Origin: Edwardsiella anguillarum
GTDB taxonomy: Bacteria > Pseudomonadota > Gammaproteobacteria > Enterobacterales > Enterobacteriaceae
Reading direction: 5' to 3' (one strand)
Assembly: GCF_008801815.1 (NCBI RefSeq)
Contig: NZ_VZOX01000005.1
DNA: 64,000 nucleotides
The notes beneath the pieces were generated by a model. That model was not told the origin of the DNA. It searched no databases and worked only from the letters and a program-made list of their open reading frames with translations. The stretch's first letter is position 1; every line of letters begins with the position of its first letter. The position numbers were made by a program, and so were the translations under genes. Positions 34,903 through 43,636 of the stretch are shown piece after piece.

Positions 34903-35382
34903 AGAAACGTTGGCCGTTATCGCAGCTACCCGATCACTACCCCAAATCCGTTTAAAACTGAGCAGGCAAAAGAGATCATTCAGTCTACCAGAGAAAAATA
35001 TCACAGCGAGCTGGAATTTTTATGGCCGCGCACGCCTGATAATGTCATCTCCCGATGGGAAGGCAATGGAAAGTGGTACGGCGCCATACTGCGCGTAAAG
35101 AGCGAAAAGCGGGGCGGTATCGACAAGCGCATGGTTGAAATTATCAATGCAAAAATGGCTCCGGACGATATTTCTACGTTGGTCGATGGCAGAAGATATT
35201 TTCCTGGTTATCACATGAACCAAAAATACTGGAGCACTATTCACCTAGACGGCGCGGTTCCTCTCGCTGAGATTTGTAGGCGCATAGGCAATAGCTTCGC
35301 GCTGGCGGCCACGCGTGCGATGACTTCGCCACCTAACTTCGCCGGTGGGCTGCCTGTGTGGTGGGTGACATCATTACGGTAG
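34903..35382 (+). pseudogene. MmcQ/YjbR family protein, start lost
   Basis: The frame is open from just after a TGA at 34900-34902 to TAG at 35380-35382, but it has no start codon before residue 77 (ATG 35131). The reading resembles MmcQ/YjbR proteins: YHSELEFLWPRTPDNVISRW, GKWYGAILRV, KRMVEIINAKMAPDDIS, RRYFPGYHMNQKYWSTIHLDGAVPL. The C-terminal tail after RIGNSF looks unusual. The 5' end was probably cut off when the recombinase segment arrived. Confidence 0.7.
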
Positions 35383-35595
35383 GTGAGCCGATGGTTAAAC
35401 ACGCCCTACGCCCTGACCGATCCGCGCGCTCACCGTTTTATCACGCTGTAAAATCATCCGGTGATATTGATATGTTCGCTCCGGCGACAGGTGATAACCC
35501 CGGTGCGAGACAGGGCGCCGGGCGGCATTTTACCTCTCCAGTCGCAGGCCCGGGGAGGGCGCTGAGCGTCATCCCCGAGCCGTATCGGTGTAAGA

Positions 35596-36834
35596 TTACT
35601 GCGCCGCGTGATTCAGCACCGCATTAAATTGTTCGACCGGACAAAAGCCGTTGGCATCTATCGGACAGCCGCTGAGCGCAAGCGTCACCCGCTGCGGCGG
35701 TGACGCCAGCGTCAGGGGCGCGGCATCGCGTAGCTGGCGGGTGCTTTGATACAGGTACTCAATCTTCATCATCTCTCGGTTTTTTGCCGTATCCCGCCAG
35801 CGCTGGAATACGATTTTTCCGCCGATGGGCGTACGTTCATACTGGTCATGCAGCCGGTAGGGTTTGAAATCCAGCGCCGTCAGCAGCGAGGCGATATTCG
35901 AATCATGTCCCACCAGTAGGGTTATCTTCGGCGCTTTCGCCGCGTCGGTCACCAGCGCCTTATCCAGGTATTTTACCAGCGGCTTGGCGACGTTACGCGC
36001 CACCGCCGGGGAGGTAAACAGGCTGTCTTGATAGCCGTTTTTCAGCTGCGACAGACGCTGCCACTGCGCGTCGGTGTTGATCTCGCCCCATGCGACCTGA
36101 TCCGCCGGAAAACCTTGGTAATACTGCAGGGTAAATGCATCGACCAGCGAATTACCGATCTTCAGCGGCCCGGAGACGCTCGGCTCCTGCCCCAGGTTAG
36201 CGCTAAAATGATCCTTTCCGTCCGCCAGCGAACACAGGTGCTTCTCTTTGCATGCCGGGGAGTCTTGATAGTCTACGATCTTCGCCAGCAGCCTGTAGCT
36301 ATCGCCCAGCTGCATTTTCTGCCGCTCACTCTCCATCGCCTTCAGCGCCTGTTCGCGAAACGCCGGAGAGGCATCCGTAATCACCGGATTAAACGTGGGA
36401 TCCATGGTGCCCATCTTATCCTGGTGATGCACCGCGATATCGCACCCCGGAAACGCGCCGGTAATGAAGAACTGCGCAGTAGCGACGGTGCGCTGCAGGC
36501 TGTTGGCGTAGGCATACACCGCCTCGGGGGCAGGACATTCGCCGCTGTTGATAAGCCCCTGCTGCGCCAGCCATTCACGCACATAGTGCCCCATGTACAC
36601 CTCTAGCACGCCGCCTTTGGTGGTGAGCTGTCCGCCCGGGACATCCCACTGCGGCCAGGCTTTGGCTGTTGATTGCTCCAGCACGCTCCCGTTATTGGCC
36701 AGTGGGGCTCGTAGATTGTGCCGGCTCATGATCAGCACCTGCTGCAGCTGGTATCCCTGCGGTTCACCTTGCGCCTGCACGGCGCCGGCCGCTAGCAGTG
36801 CCCCGACAACGACTGCGACTATCTGTTTTTTCAT
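35596..36834 (-). CDS. agp: Periplasmic glucose-1-phosphatase
   Basis: 412 residues. A signal peptide (about 1-21, cut after VQA) is followed by the histidine acid phosphatase core: catalytic RHNLRAP (His near residue 38) and the proton-donor motif LLVGHDSNIASLL, with cysteine pairs as in E. coli Agp. The enzyme hydrolyses glucose 1-phosphate and can also act on phytate. The start at 36834 follows AAGGAG; the ORF reaches 36867 without support. Confidence 0.95.
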   Translation of the reverse strand: MKKQIVAVVVGALLAAGAVQAQGEPQGYQLQQVLIMSRHNLRAPLANNGSVLEQSTAKAWPQWDVPGGQLTTKGGVLEVYMGHYVREWLAQQGLINSGECPAPEAVYAYANSLQRTVATAQFFITGAFPGCDIAVHHQDKMGTMDPTFNPVITDASPAFREQALKAMESERQKMQLGDSYRLLAKIVDYQDSPACKEKHLCSLADGKDHFSANLGQEPSVSGPLKIGNSLVDAFTLQYYQGFPADQVAWGEINTDAQWQRLSQLKNGYQDSLFTSPAVARNVAKPLVKYLDKALVTDAAKAPKITLLVGHDSNIASLLTALDFKPYRLHDQYERTPIGGKIVFQRWRDTAKNREMMKIEYLYQSTRQLRDAAPLTLASPPQRVTLALSGCPIDANGFCPVEQFNAVLNHAAQ

Positions 36835-37093
36835 CCCTAACTCCTTCGCTTTTTTAATACGCCGCAAAAGTGTGACAGGTTGGCGATAATTTGCCTGGCG
36901 CTATACCGCAAAGTTACACCTACGCTGCGTGTAGACTTTACCGGCAGGCGCGGGCCATCGCATAAGCGGCGGCGTCTCTCAGCCGGAAAGGCACCCGCGG
37001 CTTTGCCGCTTTATCTCCACAGGGACGGCGCCTAGGCGCCATTGGGGCAGAGTGTGCGCTCAGCGTGCAGGTTAGGCATGCAGGAGATAATGT

Positions 37094-37576
37094 TTATGTG
37101 TTATTTTGTTGTTTTGTAATGTTTTTTCTCATTGTAGCCTGCTGTAATCTCACGCCCCGGCAGACAGGGAACCCTCTCTTCACCACATGAAAACCATGTC
37201 GCATAAAGAACCGTTCGGCAGCCTGGCTTACATTTGACGTAAGCGCACTCACTCCGAGCCGGATGGCCTCTTCATGAAGGCGATTCATCAATAATGTCCC
37301 GACGCCTTGGCCGGAGCAGGTTCCCGAGACAAAGAAATGGTCTATGTATCCATTGGGCTGAATATCGGCGTATCCAGCGATTTCGCCCTTTATCTCAACG
37401 ATAAAGGGACGCAGCTCCCGCATGTGGCTGGCCCATTGTTCTGGGTCGATATCGGCGGGAGCCCAGGCTGTGATTTGTTCACGAGTGTAGTAGCGTGATG
37501 CAATGGTATGTACAGAAGAGAGAAAGACGCGGAATAACGTCATTTCATCCCCATGTCTAAACCTTCTTATTTTCAT
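37094..37576 (-). CDS. GNAT family N-acetyltransferase
   Basis: 160 residues. The acetyl-CoA-binding motif is SGQGVGTLLMNRL, with a preceding beta strand IDHFFV and the C-terminal ERFFMRHGFHVVKRG, all typical of the GNAT fold and nearest in pattern to YafP/ElaA-like enzymes. The substrate is unknown. ATG 37576 with AGGT upstream is preferred to the TTG at 37579. It lies between agp and the M32 peptidase on the same strand, with wide gaps. Confidence 0.82.
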   Translation of the reverse strand: MKIRRFRHGDEMTLFRVFLSSVHTIASRYYTREQITAWAPADIDPEQWASHMRELRPFIVEIKGEIAGYADIQPNGYIDHFFVSGTCSGQGVGTLLMNRLHEEAIRLGVSALTSNVSQAAERFFMRHGFHVVKRGFPVCRGVRLQQATMRKNITKQQNNT

Positions 37577-37963
37577 CAAACCTCGCTGGTCAGGTGGGGA
37601 GATCCCGGCTGATAAATTCGTCGTTTATGGTGTTAGCGCTGCCGTTTCAGCGTTATTCCGGCGCTTCCAGCGACAACCAACCTAGACCTGACAAGGGACG
37701 GCTGTGCTTGGCACGGCCACGCCGATATAGCGGGGCGTTATAACGACCTCTCTGATGCAGAAAAAACGGAGCCGCCACCAAATAGAATGGACTTGCGGCG
37801 CTGCGGCGCATTGTGCAAACGCTGTTTATACCCAACAGGCTCCGCGATCCCGCGCGGCGTCGGCAATAACGCCGAGAGTGGGATCGCATCGCGATTTTCT
37901 AGGCTATCGAGAAAGACGATAATCGCCCATGCCCTCCCGTAGCGCGGAATATGCACACATGCC
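37577..37963. other. Intergenic region without a supported gene (387 bp)
   Basis: Short overlapping frames on both strands show no recognisable motif and no good SD. No repeat or regulatory element was noticed. Confidence 0.6.
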
Positions 37964-39478
37964 TTATCGTAAACTATCTTCTGTTTCCTGCGGAGAGCCA
38001 AGATAGCGCTGCTCCAGGTGGCGTCGCAGGTAGTCTGGGTTCAACGGCTCACCGCAGACGTTGCGGATCAGGGTATCGGTGTCCCAGCGTGAGCCGTGGC
38101 ACCAGATATGTTGACGCAGCCAGTGGCCGATCGGTGCGATATCGCCGGCGGCGATCTGCGCCGGGAGATCGGCGATATCCCGGCGGGCGGCGGCGTACAG
38201 CTGCGCAGCATACATCGCGCCGAGGGTATAGGTGGGGAAGTAGCCAAAGGCGCCGTCAGTCCAGTGAATATCCTGCATGCAGCCGTCGCGGTAGTTGCCG
38301 GCGGTGCTCAGCCCCAGCGTACGGCGCATCTGGCTATCCCAGAGCGCCGGAATGTCCTCTACCTCAATCTCGCCCTCAATTAGCGCCCGTTCGATCTCAT
38401 AGCGCAAAATGATGTGCGCCGGATAGCTGACCTCATCGGCATCGACCCGGATATAGCCGGGCTTGACGCGCTGATTGAGGCGGACAAAGTTTTCCGCGCT
38501 GAAGGCCGGATCGTCGCCGAAGGCCTCGATAACCCACGGGCGCAGGAAGTTCAGAAAGCCGTGGCTGCGCGCCAGCTGCATCTCAAAAAACAGGCTCTGG
38601 GACTCATGGATGGCGGTAGAGCGCGCCTCGCCCAGCGGTTGCCCCGCCCAGGCCTGCGGGAGATTTTGCTCATAGCGGGCATGACCGGTTTCATGCACGA
38701 CGCCCAGCAGCGCGCTAAGAAAGTCATCGCGGCTATAGCGGGTGGTGATACGAACGTCCTGGGGGACGCCGCCGCAAAAGGGATGGGCGCTGACGTCCAG
38801 GCGACCGTGGACAAAGTCGAAGCCCAGCTGCGTCATGATACGCAGCCCCAGCCGGCGCTGCGCCTCCTCATCGAATGGCCCGCGCGGCAACCGTGGCGGC
38901 GTGCGCTGCTGCCGTTCCACTACTTGCTGCAGCAGCGTGGGCAGCCAGCCTTTAATCTCGCCGAACAGGGTGTCGAGGCGCGCGCTATTCATCCCCGGCT
39001 CATACAGATCTAGCAGGGCATCATAGCGGCTGCATCCGGCGTGGTCGGCGCGGATTTTGGCCTCTTCCCGGCTTAGCCGGACGACTGGGCGCAGATTCTC
39101 CATAAATCCATGCCAGTCATTATTGGCGCGCTGCGTCCGCCAGGCATGCTCGCAGCGCATTCCGGCCAGGGATTTCTCCTCGACCAGGGCGGCGGGGAGC
39201 AGGCTGGCCTGCGCGTAGCGGCGCTGCATTTCGGCCAGATTAGCGCGCTGCTCATCGCTGAGGCTCTCCTGCGCGGCGCGCTGCAGCCAGACGCCGGTCT
39301 CCTCGTCGCACAGGATCCGGTGCATTAGCAGACTAAGCTCGGTGAGCGCCTCTGAGCGGGCGACGCTGCCGCCGGGCGGCATATAGGTCTGCATATCCCA
39401 GCCGGCGATGGCTGAAAGGTGGTCAAAGCGCGCCAGGCGCTGAAAGATCGTTTCCAAACGTTGGTAGGCACTGGTCAT
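37964..39478 (-). CDS. M32 family metallocarboxypeptidase (Taq type)
   Basis: 504 residues, the usual length. The zinc motif HExxH is present as VVHETGHARYEQ, and other family blocks include GWDMQTYMPPGG, HPFCGG, ESQSLFFEMQLARS and ALWDSQMRRTLGLST. It removes C-terminal residues from peptides in the cytoplasm. ATG 39478 has an SD (GGAG) about 9 bp upstream; the frame runs open to 39805 through rstB without support. It sits 49 bp after rstB, the place tus has in E. coli. Confidence 0.92.
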   Translation of the reverse strand: MTSAYQRLETIFQRLARFDHLSAIAGWDMQTYMPPGGSVARSEALTELSLLMHRILCDEETGVWLQRAAQESLSDEQRANLAEMQRRYAQASLLPAALVEEKSLAGMRCEHAWRTQRANNDWHGFMENLRPVVRLSREEAKIRADHAGCSRYDALLDLYEPGMNSARLDTLFGEIKGWLPTLLQQVVERQQRTPPRLPRGPFDEEAQRRLGLRIMTQLGFDFVHGRLDVSAHPFCGGVPQDVRITTRYSRDDFLSALLGVVHETGHARYEQNLPQAWAGQPLGEARSTAIHESQSLFFEMQLARSHGFLNFLRPWVIEAFGDDPAFSAENFVRLNQRVKPGYIRVDADEVSYPAHIILRYEIERALIEGEIEVEDIPALWDSQMRRTLGLSTAGNYRDGCMQDIHWTDGAFGYFPTYTLGAMYAAQLYAAARRDIADLPAQIAAGDIAPIGHWLRQHIWCHGSRWDTDTLIRNVCGEPLNPDYLRRHLEQRYLGSPQETEDSLR

Positions 39479-39527
39479 ATATAGCGACTCCACGGCCCAC
39501 CGGGGGCCGTTAGTAGGGGGATGGGGG

Positions 39528-40838
39528 TCAGGCTGAGGCGGCGGGCGCCAAAGGAAGCGTAGCGCTATGACGTGGCCAGGTAAACAGGAAACAGGCGCCG
39601 CCCAGCGACGAACTGCTAATCGCGATCTGCCCCTGATAGGCCTGCACGATACTGTAGACGATGGCCAGCCCCAGGCCACAGCCGCCGGTGGCGCGATCGC
39701 GGCTGGGATCCAGCCGGACAAAGGGTTCGAAGACCCGCTCGCGCTCTGCGGCGGGAATACCGGGCCCATCATCCTCCACCTGGAGGCAGCCATTATCGCC
39801 GTCAAACCACAGCCCGATACGGAGCTTGTCCTGATTATAGCGCAGGGCGTTGTTGATCAGATTATCCAGCAGGCGCTCGAACAGGCGGATATCGATAGCA
39901 CCGAAATCACCCCGATGGGGGATATCCAGCAAGATCTGCTGCTGAGGATGCATCTGGCGCAGCTCATTGGCCTTATCCTCCAGCCAGGCGGGCAGGTCGA
40001 TCGCCTCCAGATGGGTGCTGACCTGGGGACGATCGAGGCGTGCATAGGTCAGCAGCTCATCGATCAATCCCTCCAACTGACCGATATCACGATTGATCGC
40101 CGCCTGCTCCTCGGCGCTGAGGCCATCGCTCATGGCCAGCCGGTAGCGCAGGCGTACCAGCGGTGTCCGCAGCTCGTGGGCAATCCCGTCAATCAGCTGC
40201 TTCTTGCTGGCGATCAGGGTATTAATATTGTCGGCCATACGGTTAAACGCAACCCCGAGGCGATGCAGGCTGGAGGTGCTGTCAAAGTGCGTTCGCTCCT
40301 GCAGATGTCCTTCGCCCAGGCGCTGGGCGGCGTTTTCCAGCCTGAGCAGGTCCTGCCAGTGGGGGCGCATCCACAGAAATACCGGCAGCGCCAGCGAGAG
40401 TCCGATAAGCAGCATCAGGGCAAAATCAAACAGGCGCATCTCATGCAGGAAAAACAGGTAGGGGATTGGTCCGACCGCCAGGACATAGTGGCTGCGTGGA
40501 ATGCGCTGTAAAAAAGTGTATTCGCTGTCCAATGCGACGATCTCGCCCTCGCGCAGTTTACGATCCTGTCCAGGGGAGAGATGGCGCTTGCCGAGAGGCT
40601 CGATATGAAACTGAAACGATAGATTCCAGTCGAGTTTGTCGATGGTCTTGTTCCAATCGCGCGGCGGGATCTCACGCAGCTGGCTGCGGATCAGATACAG
40701 CGAGCTTTTCATCAGATCATCCATCGACTGACGGCCGGCGCGCTCGGCGGTGACCTTATAGACCAGCCCGACCAGCATCGCCATCACCAGGAAGCAGACG
40801 AACAGCAGCAGGTAAAACTGAATGAACAGTTTGCGCAT
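39528..40838 (-). CDS. rstB: Sensor histidine kinase RstB
   Basis: 436 residues. Two transmembrane helices (about 5-27 and 137-156) enclose a short periplasmic domain; a HAMP segment (about 157-207), the phospho-accepting His221 (IDGIAHELRTPLVRLRY) and an HATPase domain with DDGPGIPAAER and GGCGLGLAIV follow. It is nearly colinear with E. coli RstB, which signals to RstA and is induced by PhoP at low Mg2+. The rstA-rstB gap is 5 bp. Confidence 0.95.
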   Translation of the reverse strand: MRKLFIQFYLLLFVCFLVMAMLVGLVYKVTAERAGRQSMDDLMKSSLYLIRSQLREIPPRDWNKTIDKLDWNLSFQFHIEPLGKRHLSPGQDRKLREGEIVALDSEYTFLQRIPRSHYVLAVGPIPYLFFLHEMRLFDFALMLLIGLSLALPVFLWMRPHWQDLLRLENAAQRLGEGHLQERTHFDSTSSLHRLGVAFNRMADNINTLIASKKQLIDGIAHELRTPLVRLRYRLAMSDGLSAEEQAAINRDIGQLEGLIDELLTYARLDRPQVSTHLEAIDLPAWLEDKANELRQMHPQQQILLDIPHRGDFGAIDIRLFERLLDNLINNALRYNQDKLRIGLWFDGDNGCLQVEDDGPGIPAAERERVFEPFVRLDPSRDRATGGCGLGLAIVYSIVQAYQGQIAISSSSLGGACFLFTWPRHSATLPLAPAASA

Positions 40839-40843
40839 CGGTA

Positions 40844-41566
40844 CTATTCCCAGGCGTTAGGCGCAAACAGGTATCCCTTATTGCGTACGGTCTTGATGCG
40901 TACGGGCTCGGGCCCGGTATCGTGCAGCTTGCGGCGCAGACGGGAGATGGCCACATCGATACTGCGATCCAGACCGTCATAGCTGACGCCGCGCAGATTC
41001 TGCAGCAGGGCATCGCGATCCATAATGGTGCCGGCGTGGGTCGCCAGCTCCCACAGCAGGTCAAAATCGGAGGTGGAGAGATGCACCTCCGCGCTGGCGA
41101 GGCGTACCTCGCGGTTGACCGGATCGATACAGAGTTGACCGAGCTGCAGCGGATTGAGGCGGGCCGACGGCGCCGGTGCGCGGCCCGTACTCTCCGGCTG
41201 CGGCGTCGCATGCTGGCGCAGATGCAGACGCAGGCGCGCCAGCAGCACCGCCGGCGGCGTCGTTTTCAGAATATAGTCACTGGCACCCATCTCCAGCGAC
41301 AAGATATGGTTCATATCGCTGTCGAGCGAGGTCAGTAGCACGATGGGCCCAGCGTAAGCCGGCCTCAAGTCCCGGCATAGGCTCATACCATCCTTACCCG
41401 GCAGCATGATATCCAGCATCACCAGATCCGGCATTAGCCGAAGGATGGTGTCAAAGGCGGTATCGCCGCGCGGCTCCAGCGTGACATCAATGTCATGTTT
41501 TCCCAGATAGGCGGCAATCAGCTGGCCTACGTCGGGATCATCCTCAACAAATACAATTCTGCTCAT
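40844..41566 (-). CDS. rstA: Response regulator RstA (OmpR family)
   Basis: 240 residues. A receiver domain with the phospho-accepting Asp52 (VMLDIMLPGKDG), the switch residues LLTS and YILKTTPP (Lys-Thr where most relatives have Lys-Pro, as in E. coli RstA). A winged-helix DNA-binding domain (about 140-240) follows with VNREVRL and VRNKGYLF. It controls acid-shock, iron and biofilm genes in E. coli. It follows folM by 22 bp, so folM-rstA-rstB may form one unit. Confidence 0.95.
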   Translation of the reverse strand: MSRIVFVEDDPDVGQLIAAYLGKHDIDVTLEPRGDTAFDTILRLMPDLVMLDIMLPGKDGMSLCRDLRPAYAGPIVLLTSLDSDMNHILSLEMGASDYILKTTPPAVLLARLRLHLRQHATPQPESTGRAPAPSARLNPLQLGQLCIDPVNREVRLASAEVHLSTSDFDLLWELATHAGTIMDRDALLQNLRGVSYDGLDRSIDVAISRLRRKLHDTGPEPVRIKTVRNKGYLFAPNAWE

Positions 41567-41588
41567 CGTCTCTACACCTGGTTAACGG

Positions 41589-42311
41589 CTAGCGCAGGGG
41601 GCGGCCACCGTCTACCCCTATGGTACGACCGGTAATGAAACGACTATTCAACAGGAAGTCAATGGCATTGACAATCTCTTGTTCGCCTGCGGCAATTTTC
41701 ATCAGCGACTTATCCAGCGCTTTTTGTCGATAGGCCTCATCATCCTGCGGGTTGAACAGGATCAGCGCCGGGGCGATGGCGTTGACTTTGACCTCTGGTG
41801 CCAGCTTGCGAGCAAAGGAGCGCGTCATATTGTCCAGCGCGGCCTTACCGGCGGCATAGGCGATATGGCTGTCGCTGCCGCGCTCGACAACATAATCGGT
41901 CAAATGGATGATATCGGCGCCGGCGTCACCCTGTCCACGCAGCAGGGGCTCCAGCAGCAGATTCAGCAAGTAGGGCGTGTGGACGTGGATCTGCAGCATA
42001 GCATTGAGCGTCTGCTCCGGCGCGACGTCGGGGCGTTCGGCCTGCCAGGCGCTGGCGTTGTGTATCAGCGCCCTCAAGCGCGGCGTGATGCGTTGCACCC
42101 GCGCGGCGAAGTCATAGATTCCCTCCGTCGTCGAGAAGTCACACTGTAGGCAGAGCGCCCCGGCCTGACGCAGCGATGCTAGGGCCGGGTATTCACTGCG
42201 GTAGGCTACCAATACGGGGATCTCTCTGGCCAGCAGGGAGAGGGCCAGCGCCAGTCCGACGCGGCGGGCGCCGCCGGTGATCACCACCGGTGGCATGGAC
42301 TGCGTATCCAT
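41589..42311 (-). CDS. folM: Dihydromonapterin reductase FolM
   Basis: 240 residues of the short-chain dehydrogenase family. The NADPH site is VVITGGARRVGLALA (TGGxRRxG as in pteridine reductases), followed by LIHNASAW and the catalytic YAAGKAALDNM. It reduces dihydromonapterin to tetrahydromonapterin and dihydrofolate weakly. It lies directly before rstA on the same strand, as in E. coli. Confidence 0.93.
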   Translation of the reverse strand: MDTQSMPPVVITGGARRVGLALALSLLAREIPVLVAYRSEYPALASLRQAGALCLQCDFSTTEGIYDFAARVQRITPRLRALIHNASAWQAERPDVAPEQTLNAMLQIHVHTPYLLNLLLEPLLRGQGDAGADIIHLTDYVVERGSDSHIAYAAGKAALDNMTRSFARKLAPEVKVNAIAPALILFNPQDDEAYRQKALDKSLMKIAAGEQEIVNAIDFLLNSRFITGRTIGVDGGRPLR

Positions 42312-42819
42312 CTGCGATTTCCTTAACTGAAAAAGGTATGCGGCTGTGCGATACCGTTACGGTCCACCGTATTATCAGTGCGCTGGATATGTACCGTAAA
42401 GGTTAAAATACGCCGGGCAATTATGTCATTTGCTATATACCAACGCCCATGGCGTTAATAGAGTGTAAATGAATAGGGCGCAATAGAGAAAGCATCCGTG
42501 CGTCAGAGGATATGATCATGATGCTACTGATGTGCGCTTCATCACAAAATATTTATCGTTACAAACAGGATAGAAAAGGTTACGCCAAGGGGATAACTAT
42601 AATATCTCTCATTTTGTAAATAAAAATAAACAAGGCGTGGAGAATATGTCGTTATTTCTTTAAAAAAGTTTTCCCTATCGCTGCAATACATTTTGCCTAT
42701 TGGATTACATTATTAAAATCAGTTAATTGCATTTATTTTTTGCTTTTATAAATGTTAAGCTACTGATAATAAAAAGCGCGCCAGGTTAATCCATCGCTAA
42801 ATTGTGAGGTGGATTTTGT
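42312..42819. other. AT-rich region between folM and the 182-aa gene (508 bp)
   Basis: No coding sequence is supported. It is much more AT-rich than its surroundings (notably 42540-42780), which suggests H-NS binding. An RstA-box-like sequence is at 42550-42563. A likely promoter for the rightward gene lies near 42740-42775. Confidence 0.6.
42550..42563 (+). promoter_or_regulatory. RstA-box-like sequence upstream of folM-rstAB
   Basis: TATTTATCGTTACA agrees with TACATNTNGTTACA at 10 of 12 defined positions, with the GTTACA half complete. It lies 239 bp from the folM start and 257 bp from the rightward gene, so its target is uncertain. Confidence 0.35.
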
Positions 42820-43368
42820 ATGTTTGCCGTCTCCGCCAGAGGAGACGCCAACTTTATATTGAACTCTCCGCAACGAGTTGGAATAATAGTCCGACACCGC
42901 AGAAATAAAGCCACGCTGTCCATGGATGCTCTAAGCGTTGGCGTGATGCGATTGGGAGCCTGGAATATGTCTGATCTTTATCGGTCTGTCGGAAAACAAG
43001 AGCGGGTTTGTTTCGACTACACGCATTTTCTGTCCGCATCGTGTAATAAACGCTGGCGTTTCGTCGATGCCATTTGTGGGGTGATGCCGCTGTTCGGCAT
43101 GGTGACCCGCGACACGGCGCAGAGCAAACGCAGCACCCAGAGCGCGCGCATTCGTCAGCTAGCGCTGCAGGTGCTCTCAACCCAGGTCAGCGATGAAACC
43201 AATATCCTGCGCCTGATTGAGCTGGTAAACCATCAGGGGCTGCCGGAGATCGAAATCCAGCTGCCCTATGCGCTAGAAGAGTCCCAGCTGAGCGCGATCC
43301 GCGCTCAGTCCGTGATTCCAGTCCGCATCGAGCCGCGTGGCGAACGACTGCTGATCGCGCTGAAGTAG
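42820..43368 (+). CDS. Unrecognised 182-residue protein
   Basis: ATG 42820 follows a good SD (GTGAGGTGG); a shorter start at 42967 (MSDLYRSVG) is possible. The sequence is basic and soluble, with one mildly hydrophobic stretch (AICGVMPLFGMV). A C-terminal part, ETNILRLIELVNHQGLPEIEI then LPYALEESQLSAIRA, looks like a small alpha/beta module. No family was recognised. It is inserted between folM and ydgI, which are neighbours in E. coli, and has AT-rich upstream DNA and its own terminator. Confidence 0.6.
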   Translation: MFAVSARGDANFILNSPQRVGIIVRHRRNKATLSMDALSVGVMRLGAWNMSDLYRSVGKQERVCFDYTHFLSASCNKRWRFVDAICGVMPLFGMVTRDTAQSKRSTQSARIRQLALQVLSTQVSDETNILRLIELVNHQGLPEIEIQLPYALEESQLSAIRAQSVIPVRIEPRGERLLIALK

Positions 43369-43443
43369 CGACGGGAAAGAGCGCACTCAGTCCCATGACC
43401 GTTCAGGCAGGGCGCGGTGGTGCGCGTCGAAGCGAAAACACGG

Positions 43444-43477
43444 ATCCGCACGCCCTCTGGGCGTGCGGATTTTTTTG
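43444..43477 (+). terminator. Terminator after the 182-aa gene
   Basis: A perfect 12-bp stem, ATCCGCACGCCC with GGGCGTGCGGAT, a 3-base loop and eight T. Confidence 0.92.
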
Positions 43478-43564
43478 TCTCTTTCCTTCGGCTCGGCAGG
43501 GGGCGGCTTATTGGCTAGCGCCTGCCGAGCCGGACCGCCCAGAGACCACTCCCAAGCGCGACAC

Positions 43565-43599
43565 ATAAAAAAGGCCGCAGCGGATAGCGCTGCGGCCTT
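43565..43599 (-). terminator. Terminator of ydgI
   Basis: A 12-bp stem AAGGCCGCAGCG with CGCTGCGGCCTT; on the minus strand it is followed by six or more T (plus-strand A-run at 43567-43572). Confidence 0.88.
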
Positions 43600-43636
43600 C
43601 TGAAACCTCTCACGGGCCTCGCCGTGGGGGGCGCAC

